Of a DNA stretch of 64,000 nucleotides, positions 8,580 through 17,951 are shown one piece after another. The position numbers were made by a program, and so were the translations under genes. Source of the stretch: CAKMZU01 sp965248335 (GTDB taxonomy: Bacteria > Pseudomonadota > Gammaproteobacteria > Pseudomonadales > DT-91); the NCBI GenBank assembly GCA_965248335.1, contig CBDFIY010000002.1:186001-250000 (forward strand). The letters run 5' to 3'. The notes beneath the pieces are model-generated. The model saw nothing but the letters and a program-made list of their open reading frames with translations, made no database searches and had not been told where the DNA came from. Numbering within the stretch: position 1 is the first letter of the stretch; every line of letters begins with the position of its first letter.

Positions 8580-9422
8580 TTACTGTGAGACAGTTACTTT
8601 ACTTGGTCGGTAGTGCCAAAATAAATGTACGAGAGAGCAGGTCGAAAGCAGGATGACAAGGCTTCGTGCTTGTGGGTAGCCCGTATCATGGAGCAACGCT
8701 AGCAGACTGTTGATAACAAAAAGAGCAAAAAAAACAGTTTGTGCCTTCAAAGAAAGCCCTTGAGGTATGCGCAGACACAAGAAATAAGCAAGGAATACAC
8801 TCAAAAAGCCAATAAAAGCACCAGCGAACACATCGATAGGCCAATGAGCGCCTACCCAAACGCGGCTAAGAGCAAAAGTTATACCGCAGGCGAATAGTAA
8901 GCAACGCGCCATGATATGTTTATAGTGAAACATAAGTAAGGAAACGCCAGCAAATACAGTAGTTGCATGACCTGAAGGGAAGCTCCCTTGCTTTAATACA
9001 TGGCCAGTCAGGTAAAAGCTGTCAGTAGAGAGCACGCCTGCGGGTCTATACGCTTGAAAACTCTCTTTACCGACTTGTGACAAAATGCCACTGATGATCG
9101 CCGTACTGATGGTTAACCAAATAAGCCGTTGATCGCCTTTGTATAAAATAAAAATAACCATCAACGCAACGGTGGTGTCGCCCATAACGGTGAACATTTG
9201 TAAAAGCCAGCTAGGAGCAAAATGCGCTAAGGCATTGATGGGCATAAAATAGGCATGATACCCAAAGAAATAATAGCTTAATACTAAAAGTGTGAGTGAT
9301 AAAAGCGTGAGTATAGAAAGCGCTTTAATCAGAGGGCAGTCGTTAAAAAAGGGTTCACTTTGAGCTTGCGCATTTTCTTTTTTAAAGCGCTGACTTGCAG
9401 AATGGACGTAATCGGAGAGCAT
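8580..9422 (-). CDS. PAP2-superfamily membrane phosphatase
   Basis: A 280-residue protein with about six membrane segments and the three PAP2 phosphatase motifs: K119...RP (126-127), PSGH (149-152) and SR (186-187)...H193...D197. All catalytic residues are present. These enzymes remove phosphate from lipids such as undecaprenyl pyrophosphate, phosphatidyl glycerophosphate or lipid A (LpxE/LpxF type) on the periplasmic face. Its start overlaps the stop of the ArnT-like gene by one base (TAATG). With a GT2 and an ArnT-like transferase upstream, lipid A or carrier-lipid processing is the likely job. Confidence 0.85.
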   Translation of the reverse strand: MLSDYVHSASQRFKKENAQAQSEPFFNDCPLIKALSILTLLSLTLLVLSYYFFGYHAYFMPINALAHFAPSWLLQMFTVMGDTTVALMVIFILYKGDQRLIWLTISTAIISGILSQVGKESFQAYRPAGVLSTDSFYLTGHVLKQGSFPSGHATTVFAGVSLLMFHYKHIMARCLLFACGITFALSRVWVGAHWPIDVFAGAFIGFLSVFLAYFLCLRIPQGLSLKAQTVFFALFVINSLLALLHDTGYPQARSLVILLSTCSLVHLFWHYRPSKVTVSQ

Positions 9423-10987
9423 TATTCTTTTACCTTAAACAAACGGACGCCACCTTTTGCGTAGATGGTTTCTAATGATAGTGGCGCAATAGCTTTAGCA
9501 AGCCTGTCTCCTTGACCTGCGCGCGTAAACACCCATTCAGACGCTTTGGGTAAGCGTTTTTCCGTGATGGCTTCACGGTAAACACTAAAGCTAGGCATGG
9601 TAATGCCATATCTAACGACTTTGGCATCGGCCGCTTTTGCAATCAATGCAGCTTCTTTAACCGGTGCCTGCTGGAGTGTGGCCAGCGAAGGCAAAAGGCT
9701 GTAGTAGACAAATATCGCCTGTAAAAGCCCTGCGTATACAAGTTTTCCCCATAAAGGCAATTTGAGCTTGTATGTAATCCAGATGAAACTGAGTAGCAAG
9801 GCAATTGCCGCAATATAGTAGGTCACTGAGAAGGCAGCCGTTGTTCCCTTGAGCATTTCCAGTACATAGTCAGGTGCATCGCCTTGATAATATTGGCCGA
9901 TAATGGGGAGAAATAACATCAACAGAATGATGATAAAAGAAGGAAGCAAATAATACTGTGTGACCTTATATTGATGAGCGAGTAAGGCAAAGAGCAGAAC
10001 AAACGGTGTGGCGGCATTCATCACATAATGAGGAAGTTGGGTATTGGAGAGAGAAAAAATAACAATGACAACCAGTAGCCATATAAACAGAAATGCCGTA
10101 AGTGGCTTTTTAAATAGGGTTTTGTAGTGTGTGAATGGGCGGAATAAACCACCACTAAATGGCAAAATAATCAGCGGAAAAACCAGCAAATAATAGTACC
10201 AAACGCCGCCATGCCCTTCTTTAGTCGCAGTAAAGCGCGATAGATTATGATCGATAAAAAAGCCTTTAAAGAAACCTATGCCCTGATCTTGATAAACGAG
10301 CCAGAGCCAAGGTAATAGCATTGCTAAAAAAATTATCCAGCCTATGGGGTTAAAGAACGCACGAATCATTAAACCTGTTTGTTTGATGTGTATAAAATAA
10401 ATAAAACTGACTAAAAGCGGTATCGCAACGGCAACAGGGCCTTTGGCCAGCATGCCTAAGGCCATCCATAGATAAACGCGATAAATTAAAGGACGTGACG
10501 GCGATTGGCTATAGCGGTAGATATCAAACAGCGTGAGGCTTAAACACAAGTTCAGCAATGCATCGGCAAAGGCGGCACGTCCGACCATCCCGAAGAGCAA
10601 GCAGCTCATTAACGCAAAGGTCGCTATAAACGCACGGTATTTACCGGTAAATTGACGAGCAAAGGAAAATAAGGCGATAAGCCACAAACCGGAAAAGATG
10701 GCTGAGGGCAGGCGAAATGCCCATTCGTTCACGCCTAAGAGCTTCACTGATAAGGCTTGAAACCAATAAATGAGAATAGGCTTGTCGTAACGCGGCACGC
10801 CATCAAGGTAAGTGGCAGCATAATTACCTGAGGCAACCATTTCGCGTGTAGCTTCGGAAAAGGCACCTTCATCAACGTCTAATAACGGCGGGATACCCAG
10901 ATTGAGCCCGATAACAACGATAAACGCCAAGCATAAAAAAACAGGTGAAAAAAGAAGCCTGTGTAGGCTTCGGTCAATCTCAATCAT
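9422..10987 (-). CDS. ArnT/PMT-family glycosyltransferase
   Basis: A 521-residue GT83/PMT_2-type protein with about 12 hydrophobic segments. Its first periplasmic loop holds the catalytic acidic motif DVDEGAFSEATREM (about 37-50) followed by YDKPILIYW. Such enzymes take a sugar from a polyprenyl-phosphate donor and place it on lipid A or another acceptor at the periplasmic side. The preceding GT2 gene would make the donor, and the two overlap by 8 bases. It resembles ArnT and Francisella FlmK in layout. Whether the sugar is aminoarabinose is doubtful, since no arnA/arnB is present here. Confidence 0.85.
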   Translation of the reverse strand: MIEIDRSLHRLLFSPVFLCLAFIVVIGLNLGIPPLLDVDEGAFSEATREMVASGNYAATYLDGVPRYDKPILIYWFQALSVKLLGVNEWAFRLPSAIFSGLWLIALFSFARQFTGKYRAFIATFALMSCLLFGMVGRAAFADALLNLCLSLTLFDIYRYSQSPSRPLIYRVYLWMALGMLAKGPVAVAIPLLVSFIYFIHIKQTGLMIRAFFNPIGWIIFLAMLLPWLWLVYQDQGIGFFKGFFIDHNLSRFTATKEGHGGVWYYYLLVFPLIILPFSGGLFRPFTHYKTLFKKPLTAFLFIWLLVVIVIFSLSNTQLPHYVMNAATPFVLLFALLAHQYKVTQYYLLPSFIIILLMLFLPIIGQYYQGDAPDYVLEMLKGTTAAFSVTYYIAAIALLLSFIWITYKLKLPLWGKLVYAGLLQAIFVYYSLLPSLATLQQAPVKEAALIAKAADAKVVRYGITMPSFSVYREAITEKRLPKASEWVFTRAGQGDRLAKAIAPLSLETIYAKGGVRLFKVKE

Positions 10988-11972
10988 CGTTACTTACGTT
11001 TTTTTGTGGCTTGCGAGAGGTGAGCTTTTTTCTGAGGGTATAGCTTTTTTGGGAAGACGATTGGAAGTACACACGGCTCAGCATTTCGGCAAGAACACCT
11101 GTGGTTAAAAATTGCATAGAGGCAATGATTAAAAAGGTGGCAATTTGTAATAGAGGCCTGTGGCCAATGTCTTCGCCTATGAATATTTTAAGAAAACCCA
11201 AATAGGTTAGAAACACCCCGCCTAATGCACCGACAGCAAGGCCTATGATGCCAAAAAAGTGTCCAGGGCGAGCTCGAAATTTTAAGAAAAAGAATGCGAA
11301 TAAAATATCAACGATAACGCGAAAGGTACGAGAAATGCCGTATTTTGATTCACCAAACTGGCGTGAGCGATGGTTAACCTTGGTTTCACCAATTCGGTGC
11401 GGTGAGGTGACGGTTGCCATCCATATCGGGATGAAACGATGCATTTCGCCGTAGATGCGGACTTGTTTGATAATGTCGGCACGGTAAACTTTTAAGCTGC
11501 AGCCATAATCATGCAACGTGAGCCCAGAGACTTTACCAATTAATTTATTGGCAATTTTGGACGGAATTTTACGGCTGTAAAGTTTGTCCTGTCGGTCATA
11601 ACGCCAGCCTTGTAATAGATCAAGATCGCGCTCGACGAGTTCCTCAATCATTCGCGGAATATCTTTAGGGTCATTCTGCAAGTCGCCATCGATGGTGACA
11701 ATGAGTTCGCCTTCTGCCTGATCAATGCCCGCTTGCATGGCTGCGGTTTGGCCAAAATTACGTTGTAAATCGATTTGTTTTACACGCGGCTGTTTAGCGT
11801 TAGCTTCAGTAATTTTTTGAGCTGTATCATCACTGCTGCCATCGTTAACAAGAATAAGCTCCCAGTCGTGCTCGGTCTTGTCGAAAACGTCGGTGATTTC
11901 ATCAACAAGAGGGAAAACATTTTGTGATTCGTTGTAAAGAGGAACAACAACAGACACTGTGTAACTGGACAT
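10980..11972 (-). CDS. polyprenol-phosphate glycosyltransferase (GT2, ArnC/GtrB/DPM1-like)
   Basis: A 330-residue protein with an N-terminal GT-A domain (VSVVVPLYNE, LVNDGSSDDT, the DGDLQNDP metal-binding segment near residues 93-101) and two C-terminal membrane helices (about 235-300). This is the layout of enzymes that load a sugar from a nucleotide donor onto undecaprenyl phosphate in the cytoplasm. The product is probably the donor for the ArnT-like enzyme encoded next. It lies second in the minus-strand operon, 40 bases after the flippase-like gene. Confidence 0.88.
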   Translation of the reverse strand: MSSYTVSVVVPLYNESQNVFPLVDEITDVFDKTEHDWELILVNDGSSDDTAQKITEANAKQPRVKQIDLQRNFGQTAAMQAGIDQAEGELIVTIDGDLQNDPKDIPRMIEELVERDLDLLQGWRYDRQDKLYSRKIPSKIANKLIGKVSGLTLHDYGCSLKVYRADIIKQVRIYGEMHRFIPIWMATVTSPHRIGETKVNHRSRQFGESKYGISRTFRVIVDILFAFFFLKFRARPGHFFGIIGLAVGALGGVFLTYLGFLKIFIGEDIGHRPLLQIATFLIIASMQFLTTGVLAEMLSRVYFQSSSQKSYTLRKKLTSRKPQKNVSNDD

Positions 11973-12012
11973 AACTAACCTGTAAGAAAATGATTCGGTT
12001 ATTGCGAGGGCA

Positions 12013-12834
12013 TTATTTTTTGATGGCTAAAATGAACCAGCCTACCGCAGCGGCCACTATATTGCTTAATAAAAGGAAAATATGCAAATTGATTATCGCC
12101 GCAATCAGTGCTTCGTGAAGGCTGCCCGTCGCGTACAAACCGGCAGCAAAAGCCGCCTCGTAACTGCCGGCAGAAGCAAAGCCATTAATCGGTAAGGTTG
12201 AGCTGAGATCGGCGGTTAAAATGCCGGTGGCTGCCGCAACAAAAGGGATAGCGGCAAAGGCGTTAAAGATCCAATAAAAGGCCATGAGCTTTACAGACCA
12301 GACAATGAGAGACAGGCTGTAGGTGGCGGCAACGGTGGTGAATGAACGGTACTGTGGTGGGTAGAGTGCTTTGATGTATTTGATGTGCTGGCAAAAGGGT
12401 AACATGCATAACCCAGCGAAGAGTATGATAACAAGGGGGATTTGCCAAACCCCTAATAGCGATTTTTGCAGCAAGACGAGCAGGAAAATCAAAACATGTA
12501 AATCAAAAAGCCGTATGCCTAACAAGACTTTTATGCTGTCTTTTAGGCTGATGGATAGCTTGTAGCGACTGAGCGCAGGCAAGACAATTTCGCCGAGTCG
12601 CATCGGGAAAATAAAGTTTGCCGCATTATGAATAAAGCTGATAGCTACGACGGTGAATGCATCAAATTTGGGGTGCCCGTTGAGCTGTTGGTAACAGTAG
12701 ACTAAGCGTGCGCCACGCAAGGCATGGCTCAGTAAGGTGAGTGCAGAGCAGACAGCAAGTGTCAGTAATGGGAGTGTTTGCCACTGCTTGGCAATGGCTG
12801 TCCAGCCGATTGTTTTTTCTACCCAGATAATCAA
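12013..12834 (-). CDS. lysylphosphatidylglycerol-synthase-TM/flippase-like membrane protein
   Basis: About 273 residues with seven or eight hydrophobic segments and the family pattern of UPF0104/LPG_synthase_TM proteins (FIHNAANFIFPMRLGE, then LPINGFASAGSYEAAF). Members flip polyprenyl-linked sugars or aminoacyl lipids. First gene of the envelope operon, so a sugar-lipid flippase role is plausible. Oddity: the first standard start codon is a TTG at 12834. The frame is open upstream to 12900 and encodes residues that look like the missing first half of the first membrane segment, but with no ATG/GTG/TTG. A rare start or a small sequence change is possible. Confidence 0.72.
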   Translation of the reverse strand: MIIWVEKTIGWTAIAKQWQTLPLLTLAVCSALTLLSHALRGARLVYCYQQLNGHPKFDAFTVVAISFIHNAANFIFPMRLGEIVLPALSRYKLSISLKDSIKVLLGIRLFDLHVLIFLLVLLQKSLLGVWQIPLVIILFAGLCMLPFCQHIKYIKALYPPQYRSFTTVAATYSLSLIVWSVKLMAFYWIFNAFAAIPFVAAATGILTADLSSTLPINGFASAGSYEAAFAAGLYATGSLHEALIAAIINLHIFLLLSNIVAAAVGWFILAIKK

Positions 12835-13006
12835 CCCAAGCGTGATAAGGCTGGCGAGAGTAACTTTAAAAAATGTTTTGATAGTAATAAGCCGGACTGT
12901 CTAAGTTGTTAAATATAGCGCGGCATTCTACCAAAGTTAGGGCATGATGCGGATATTTTTGTTGAAGCTAATACCGTTCAGGCAGTAAAAAATGCAGTAT
13001 TGTTAA

Positions 13007-13042
13007 TGCAGGCCGAGTATTGCGTTGCTCGCTCGGCCTGCA
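13007..13042 (-). terminator. GC-rich hairpin after the membrane-protein gene
   Basis: An 11-bp perfect stem TGCAGGCCGAG/CTCGGCCTGCA has a 14-base loop. It lies 68 bases beyond the stop of the 13110 gene on the minus strand. The T-run after it is poor, so termination is likely but not certain. The rest of the 12835-13109 gap holds nothing recognisable apart from the open frame noted for the flippase gene. Confidence 0.45.
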
Positions 13043-13109
13043 TAATATCTCAAGGCAGGCTGCGTATCTTAAAGCCGGTTGAGTATCTTAGCGCCTGCTG
13101 TCGTGGTCT

Positions 13110-14117
13110 TTAATTGTTCTCGCCTTCGATTTCACGCATTAAGTCAGGCAGTGCTTCTTTAAATTCTTCAGATAAATTATTGGGGTCGCCCATAATGCGT
13201 TCAATCTTTTCCATTAATGAATCTACAGACCGCCCATTTTTAATATGCTCATCGACAATGGCGCTGAGTTCGAGCCCTTTTTCCTCGGTCAATACGTCTG
13301 ACAATGCACGTTTAAGTTCATCAGGGCTTTCGGTTAATAAGGTTTTAACCTCATCAGTCACGAGTTCCTGCAGTGCTTCCACATCCTTCTGGTCCAGGTT
13401 GATATCTGGAAATTCAAACGGTTTTTTTATTTCGGGTGCTTGGATGGTAGCCCTGTGAGTAACGGGTTTTCTATTATTTTGAGCGGACGTTTTGCCCGTG
13501 CCGGATTGCTTGTGAGGTGAAATGCTCACATTGCTGTAGTCATCTTCTTCGGTCACTGTGATGCCAGCTGTGTCAGTGGCTTTTCGCTGAGGTGAAGCTT
13601 TGCGAGCTGTAACGATATAATCCAATTTAGGTACTTTGTTGAGCAGTAGTTCAGATGCCTTATTGGCGATTGTTTGGTAATAGATTTCACTGCTAACGAT
13701 AGGCGGTGCAATCTTGTAATCCACTGCTGCTGCGTAGCCGAGAAGCAGCATGATAAAAATGAAAAAACCAAAGCAGGCATTGACACAGGCACCTAACAGC
13801 AGACGAGAAAAAGATTTTTTTGGTGCATCTTCTATGCTGGTGCTATGCGCTTTTGATGTTGTCGCGGTCCATATTCTTTTCGTGATGACGTATACGCCAA
13901 CAAGAATGACGAGCGCGAGGATGATACGAATAAAAGGCAGTGGTAATACAGCACTTAAAAAACCGCTGATAGTAGGGAGTATAAGCGGTGTTAGCATAAT
14001 GGCAGCATAAAGCCCGATACAGAAACACACTATTTTTCTAAAAAATACGCCGTGACCGGTATAAATGCCAGCACCGACAACGCAAATAAGAATGACCGCA
14101 AGCAGTGAAGTTAACAA
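13110..14117 (-). CDS. membrane protein of unknown function, CvpA-like topology
   Basis: A 335-residue protein that starts at TTG with GGAGG four bases upstream. It has four hydrophobic segments in the first 135 residues (about 2-20, 30-52, 58-82 and 108-132), then a long hydrophilic acidic C-terminal region (about 150-335) rich in E, D and K with predicted helices. The topology of the first part resembles the CvpA (colicin V production) family, but sequence evidence is weak. It is between epmA and the envelope operon on the same strand. No function is proposed. Confidence 0.65.
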   Translation of the reverse strand: MLTSLLAVILICVVGAGIYTGHGVFFRKIVCFCIGLYAAIMLTPLILPTISGFLSAVLPLPFIRIILALVILVGVYVITKRIWTATTSKAHSTSIEDAPKKSFSRLLLGACVNACFGFFIFIMLLLGYAAAVDYKIAPPIVSSEIYYQTIANKASELLLNKVPKLDYIVTARKASPQRKATDTAGITVTEEDDYSNVSISPHKQSGTGKTSAQNNRKPVTHRATIQAPEIKKPFEFPDINLDQKDVEALQELVTDEVKTLLTESPDELKRALSDVLTEEKGLELSAIVDEHIKNGRSVDSLMEKIERIMGDPNNLSEEFKEALPDLMREIEGENN

Positions 14118-14280
14118 ATTTCCTCCCAGAAGCGATCTTAAGCCTTGCTGAATATTTGTGCAGATAAGGTCTTAAGAAAGCCTGTTATATAAGTGAGCTG
14201 ACTATAGACAGCGGAGTTAATAAAAAATTCCAATATTTTTTAAACTATAGTCGATGATGAGTGAACGGGTAGGGGAATTG

Positions 14281-15207
14281 CTAGCGGAAACTCATCACTT
14301 GTTCGATAGACGATGCTTGTAACTTAATCATGAGTAAGCGATCTAAGCCTAAAGCAACGCCTGCGCAATGAGGCAAGCCTGATGATAAGGCAGCAAGAAA
14401 GGGTTTATCGATGATTTTGGGTGTTAACTGCCTACGTTGCCGAAGCAGGTTGTCATCTATAAAACGCTGTTCTTGGAGCTTATGGTCTGTTAGCTCATCA
14501 AACCCGTTGGCCAATTCAAGGCCTTGAATGTAAAGCTCAAACCGTGAAGCGACGGCTTGCCCTGATTCATTTTGGGTGATTTTTGCCAAAGATGCCTGTG
14601 AAGGCGGGTAATCATAAATAAAAACAGGATGATCGTGACCCAGTTGCGGCTCAATCACAAGGCTCATCAACGCGTTGAGCCAGTCATCTTTTGAGCCGTC
14701 AGGCAAGGATAAATCGATATGCTGACACGCAGTATGTTGTAGCGCTGCGGTTTCAATTGTCAGCGGGTCAATCCCGATATATTGCTTAAACACATCTTGG
14801 TAACTCAGGTAATCGAAGTGACTGAAACCCAATAAGTGTTCAATCAAGTCGGCAACCTCTTCCATCAGCTGCCATGTGTCAAACCCAAGGCGATACCATT
14901 CGAGTAGCGTAAATTCTTTGTTGTGGCGAGAGCCTGTTTCATCTTGGCGAAAGGCTTTACAGATTTGATAGCAGTCACCGATACCTGCAGCGATAAGGCG
15001 CTTCATGTAATATTCAGGTGAGGTTTGCAAATATTCGCCCGAGAGAAGTTCGAGCGATTCGATATAAGGGTCAGTGACGGTCGCCTCGCCAATGAGAGGC
15101 GTCTCGACCTCAAGCGCCTTGCGGTCGTAAAAAAAAGCACGGGTATCAGCAAGCGTTTGAGCGCGGATGTTGAGCGCAAAGGCTGACGCTGTGGGTTGCC
15201 ACTGCAT
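14281..15207 (-). CDS. epmA: EF-P lysine lysyltransferase EpmA (PoxA/GenX)
   Basis: A 308-residue class II lysyl-tRNA-synthetase paralogue without the anticodon-binding domain. Visible parts are motif 2 (FRQDETGSRHNKEFTLLEWY, about 88-107) and motif 3 (GVALGLDRLLM, about 286-296). It attaches (R)-beta-lysine, made by EpmB, to the conserved lysine of EF-P. It lies 9 bases downstream of efp on the same strand, so the substrate protein and its modifier are co-expressed. Length is normal for the family. Confidence 0.95.
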   Translation of the reverse strand: MQWQPTASAFALNIRAQTLADTRAFFYDRKALEVETPLIGEATVTDPYIESLELLSGEYLQTSPEYYMKRLIAAGIGDCYQICKAFRQDETGSRHNKEFTLLEWYRLGFDTWQLMEEVADLIEHLLGFSHFDYLSYQDVFKQYIGIDPLTIETAALQHTACQHIDLSLPDGSKDDWLNALMSLVIEPQLGHDHPVFIYDYPPSQASLAKITQNESGQAVASRFELYIQGLELANGFDELTDHKLQEQRFIDDNLLRQRRQLTPKIIDKPFLAALSSGLPHCAGVALGLDRLLMIKLQASSIEQVMSFR

Positions 15208-15216
15208 CAGTGAAAA

Positions 15217-15786
15217 TCAGCCTTTTGCACGTGATACGTATTCAGATGAGCGTGTATCGATACGGATACTTTCACCTCGATCAATAAACAACGGCACCCG
15301 AATAACAGCACCTGTGGTTAATGTTGCAGGTTTTGATCCGCCTTGTGCGGTATCACCTTTGAGGCCGGGATCGGTTTCTACAATTTCCAGCTCAATGAAA
15401 TTGGGCGGGGTAATGGCGATGGGTGCGCCATTGAATAAAGTAACTTCGTAGACTTCTTGCTCTTTTAACCATTTAGCTGTGTCGCCTACAGCGGCTTTAT
15501 CTGCTTGGACTTGTTCAAAACTTTGAGGGTCCATGAAAAACCAAAACTCACCGTCTGTATAGAGATACTCCATGCTTTGATCCATGACATCCGCGCCTTC
15601 GAGTTTCTCACCTGATTTAAAGGTGCGCTCCCAAACGCGCCCAGAAAATAAGTTCCGTAACTTAACGCGGTTAAATGCCTGACCTTTACCGGGCTTGACG
15701 AACTCATTTTCTAAAATTGAACAAGGCTCGCCATCAAGCATAACCTTAAGACCTGATCGCAATTCGTTGGTAGAATAGGACGCCAT
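15217..15786 (-). CDS. efp: translation elongation factor P
   Basis: A 189-residue EF-P with three beta-barrel domains. The modified residue is Lys34 in the tip loop KPGKGQAF, which fits the EpmA/EpmB type of modification. It relieves ribosome stalling at polyproline sequences. It is divergent from epmB with 52 bases between start codons, a compact shared regulatory region, and is followed by epmA. Confidence 0.97.
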   Translation of the reverse strand: MASYSTNELRSGLKVMLDGEPCSILENEFVKPGKGQAFNRVKLRNLFSGRVWERTFKSGEKLEGADVMDQSMEYLYTDGEFWFFMDPQSFEQVQADKAAVGDTAKWLKEQEVYEVTLFNGAPIAITPPNFIELEIVETDPGLKGDTAQGGSKPATLTTGAVIRVPLFIDRGESIRIDTRSSEYVSRAKG

Positions 15787-15838
15787 GATTTTCGTACTCT
15801 GATTGGATAGTGAAACGTGATGTTAAAAAAGGTGCCTA

Positions 15839-16861
15839 ATGATAGCGCGATCTGAGCCGATTTGGCAGACCCACGACTGGCAAACGGCATTAAAAGGCAT
15901 GATTCGCTCGCTTGATGAACTTTGTGCATATCTCGATATTAGCCTGAGTGATTTGCCAGACGCTTTGCGTGCGGAAAAAGATTTCGCCGTTAAAGTGCCT
16001 TTGAGTTATTTGCGACGTATCGAAAAGGGCAACCCTCGTGATCCTTTGTTGTTGCAGGTGCTACCTCAGGCAGAAGAGATGTTGGAGGTAGTGGGCTTTA
16101 CGGAAGATCCACTTGAAGAAAAAGCGTTCAATAAAGTGCCGGGGCTTATCCACAAATACCACGGGCGTGTTTTACTGATCAGTAATCCTTCCTGTGCGGT
16201 ACATTGCCGCTATTGTTTTAGACGGCATTTTCCGTATTCAGAGAACACGCCAGGCTCGCAAAATTTTGCCCCTATTTTTAATTACATACAAGGTGATAGC
16301 AGCATTACGGAGGTTATTTTAAGTGGCGGCGACCCTCTGATGAGTAACGACAAGCAGTTGGGGGTACTTGTTTCAGCAATAGAGAAGGTACCGCATGTGA
16401 AAACGTTAAGGTTCCATACGCGTATTCCCGTTGTATTGCCTGAGCGAATCACACCCGCGTTTTTAACGCTCGTGCAAAAAACACGGTTGAAAGTGGTGAT
16501 GGTAGTGCATGTGAATCATGTGAATGAAATTGATGCTTCCGTTGTTGACGCATTTAAACATCTGCAGCAATCAGGTGTGCGGCTTTTGAATCAATCTGTC
16601 TTGCTGAAAGGTGTTAACGATACAGTCAATGACCAAATTCTATTGCTCGAAAAACTGCATGAGGTGGATGTGCAACCTTATTATTTACATGTGCTGGATA
16701 GAACGAAAGGCACGGCACACTTTTTGGTTGAGGATGCGGAAGCATTGATACTTTATGAGTCGCTTCGCAGTCGTATTTCTGGATATTTATTGCCGAAACT
16801 TGTTAGAGAGGAGCCTTTTGATCGAGCAAAAAAAATGTTATCTAGCCGTGAAAGTGGTTAA
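15839..16861 (+). CDS. epmB: EF-P-(R)-beta-lysine biosynthesis protein EpmB (lysine 2,3-aminomutase-like)
   Basis: A 340-residue radical-SAM/PLP enzyme. The iron-sulfur cluster motif is CAVHCRYC (Cys 119, 123, 126) and the SAM-binding region is SGGDPLM. It converts L-alpha-lysine to (R)-beta-lysine for EpmA. It is divergent from efp-epmA, so the three-gene modification set is complete here. The ATG at 15839 follows AAGGTG. The 74 bases after it, before a convergent gene, show no clear terminator. Confidence 0.95.
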   Translation: MIARSEPIWQTHDWQTALKGMIRSLDELCAYLDISLSDLPDALRAEKDFAVKVPLSYLRRIEKGNPRDPLLLQVLPQAEEMLEVVGFTEDPLEEKAFNKVPGLIHKYHGRVLLISNPSCAVHCRYCFRRHFPYSENTPGSQNFAPIFNYIQGDSSITEVILSGGDPLMSNDKQLGVLVSAIEKVPHVKTLRFHTRIPVVLPERITPAFLTLVQKTRLKVVMVVHVNHVNEIDASVVDAFKHLQQSGVRLLNQSVLLKGVNDTVNDQILLLEKLHEVDVQPYYLHVLDRTKGTAHFLVEDAEALILYESLRSRISGYLLPKLVREEPFDRAKKMLSSRESG

Positions 16862-16935
16862 GAAGCCATTGATTGGCGCTTAATTTTACAAGTTATGTTT
16901 ATCAGATTCGACCTTTGCAGTTGTAGCGCTAAATG

Positions 16936-17517
16936 TTACTTTTCATCTTGGTTGACAACAGGTTTCCAGCGGTTGCTGTCATAAAGGGTGCTTATTCGTT
17001 TGAAATGATTTTGAGACTCTTCTGAATAGCTAAGCTCTTGATGGTTCATCTGGGTAATGATGTTAAAGGTTTTTAAGTTGCAAATATGATTTTCGATATT
17101 GGTAATGTTATCTTTTTCTATTTTTTTTCTCAGCTCTGTAATGTCTGAGGCTGTTTTCTGAAGTTCCTTGTGGAAGTCTTCTTGGCCGGAGCCAACTTTG
17201 TTGCCTGAGTCTTTTTGGGCATTATAGAGCTGGTGTATAGCTGTATTTATCCCTGCGTTGGAATGATCGAATTCATCTTTCTTTGTAAGGAAGTTGCTTA
17301 ATGCGGAGAGGAGTTTTATGCCATGGTGTGTGTCGTCTGTATTAATGATAAGTTTTTTCTTGAAACCGTCCGTGGTATCTTGGCCTGTCATGCTCACGGG
17401 GGGCTCATTGATTGAAAACTCTATGAATTCAGGCGTCTGCAATCCATTTTCCAAATCAATATCAGCAGAAAATGAAATGGGCGTGTAAATGATTAATAGT
17501 TTTAGTAGTAGCTTCAT
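16936..17517 (-). CDS. secreted protein of unknown function
   Basis: A 193-residue protein with a short signal peptide (MKLLLKLLIIYTPISFSA, cleavage likely at 18). The mature part is hydrophilic and helix-prone, with a coiled-coil-like stretch (ELQKTASDITELRKKIEK, about 123-140) and a single Cys. I recognise no domain. It is one of five unrelated-looking secreted unknowns in this window (also at 17734-21257, 37038-40515, 51107 and 62772), all in accessory positions. The Shine-Dalgarno sequence is weak. It lies beside the ISL3-disrupted gene on the same strand. Confidence 0.65.
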   Translation of the reverse strand: MKLLLKLLIIYTPISFSADIDLENGLQTPEFIEFSINEPPVSMTGQDTTDGFKKKLIINTDDTHHGIKLLSALSNFLTKKDEFDHSNAGINTAIHQLYNAQKDSGNKVGSGQEDFHKELQKTASDITELRKKIEKDNITNIENHICNLKTFNIITQMNHQELSYSEESQNHFKRISTLYDSNRWKPVVNQDEK

Positions 17518-17733
17518 CTTAATTGATGATTGAATAAGTTATTAAGCTAAATTTTTAGACTTTAAGTGGAGGATATTGTTCTTGTGTATCTCTAAAATTA
17601 GCATCTCCAGCTAGAAAAATATGAGTAAGTTGTTGATTTTAGATATGTAATCTCCAGATAAAAAATATTCTATAAATGCTTTTTATGAGAGTGTTGGTTT
17701 ATATTAAAATCGAAGATTGTCGAAGTGCTTATG

Positions 17734-17848
17734 TTATAGTTTTATAAGCGCTTTAAGTTTCCTGAAAGGGTTGGGCGAACTGGCCGTACTTTTATCTAAG
17801 TGCCCAGTTGAGCCAAATCCTTTTTGAATGGTCAGTGGTGAAAAAGCT
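17734..17848 (-). pseudogene. 3' end of the secreted-protein gene split by the ISL3 element
   Basis: Removing the ISL3 element and one copy of the 8-bp duplication AAAAAGCT joins this piece in frame to the 5' part at 20495-21257. It encodes the final 37 or so residues (TKAF, then SPLTIQKGFG ... KALIKL) and a TAA at 17734. The reconstructed gene is 870 nt (289 residues), an exact multiple of three. Confidence 0.8.
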
Positions 17849-17951
17849 GGGGCTTTCGCAGGTTGGCTGGCGGTAGATCGTTGAAAATTTTAATCGTATC
17901 CTAGAATTAAAGGAGTAATAGACCATTTAACATTTTCCTGAAGGATCAGAC

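Noticed and set aside
17821..17877. Short plus-strand ORF MVSGEKAGAFAGW... at the ISL3 left end
   Set aside because: It spans the target duplication and the IS inverted end, so it is a junction artefact.
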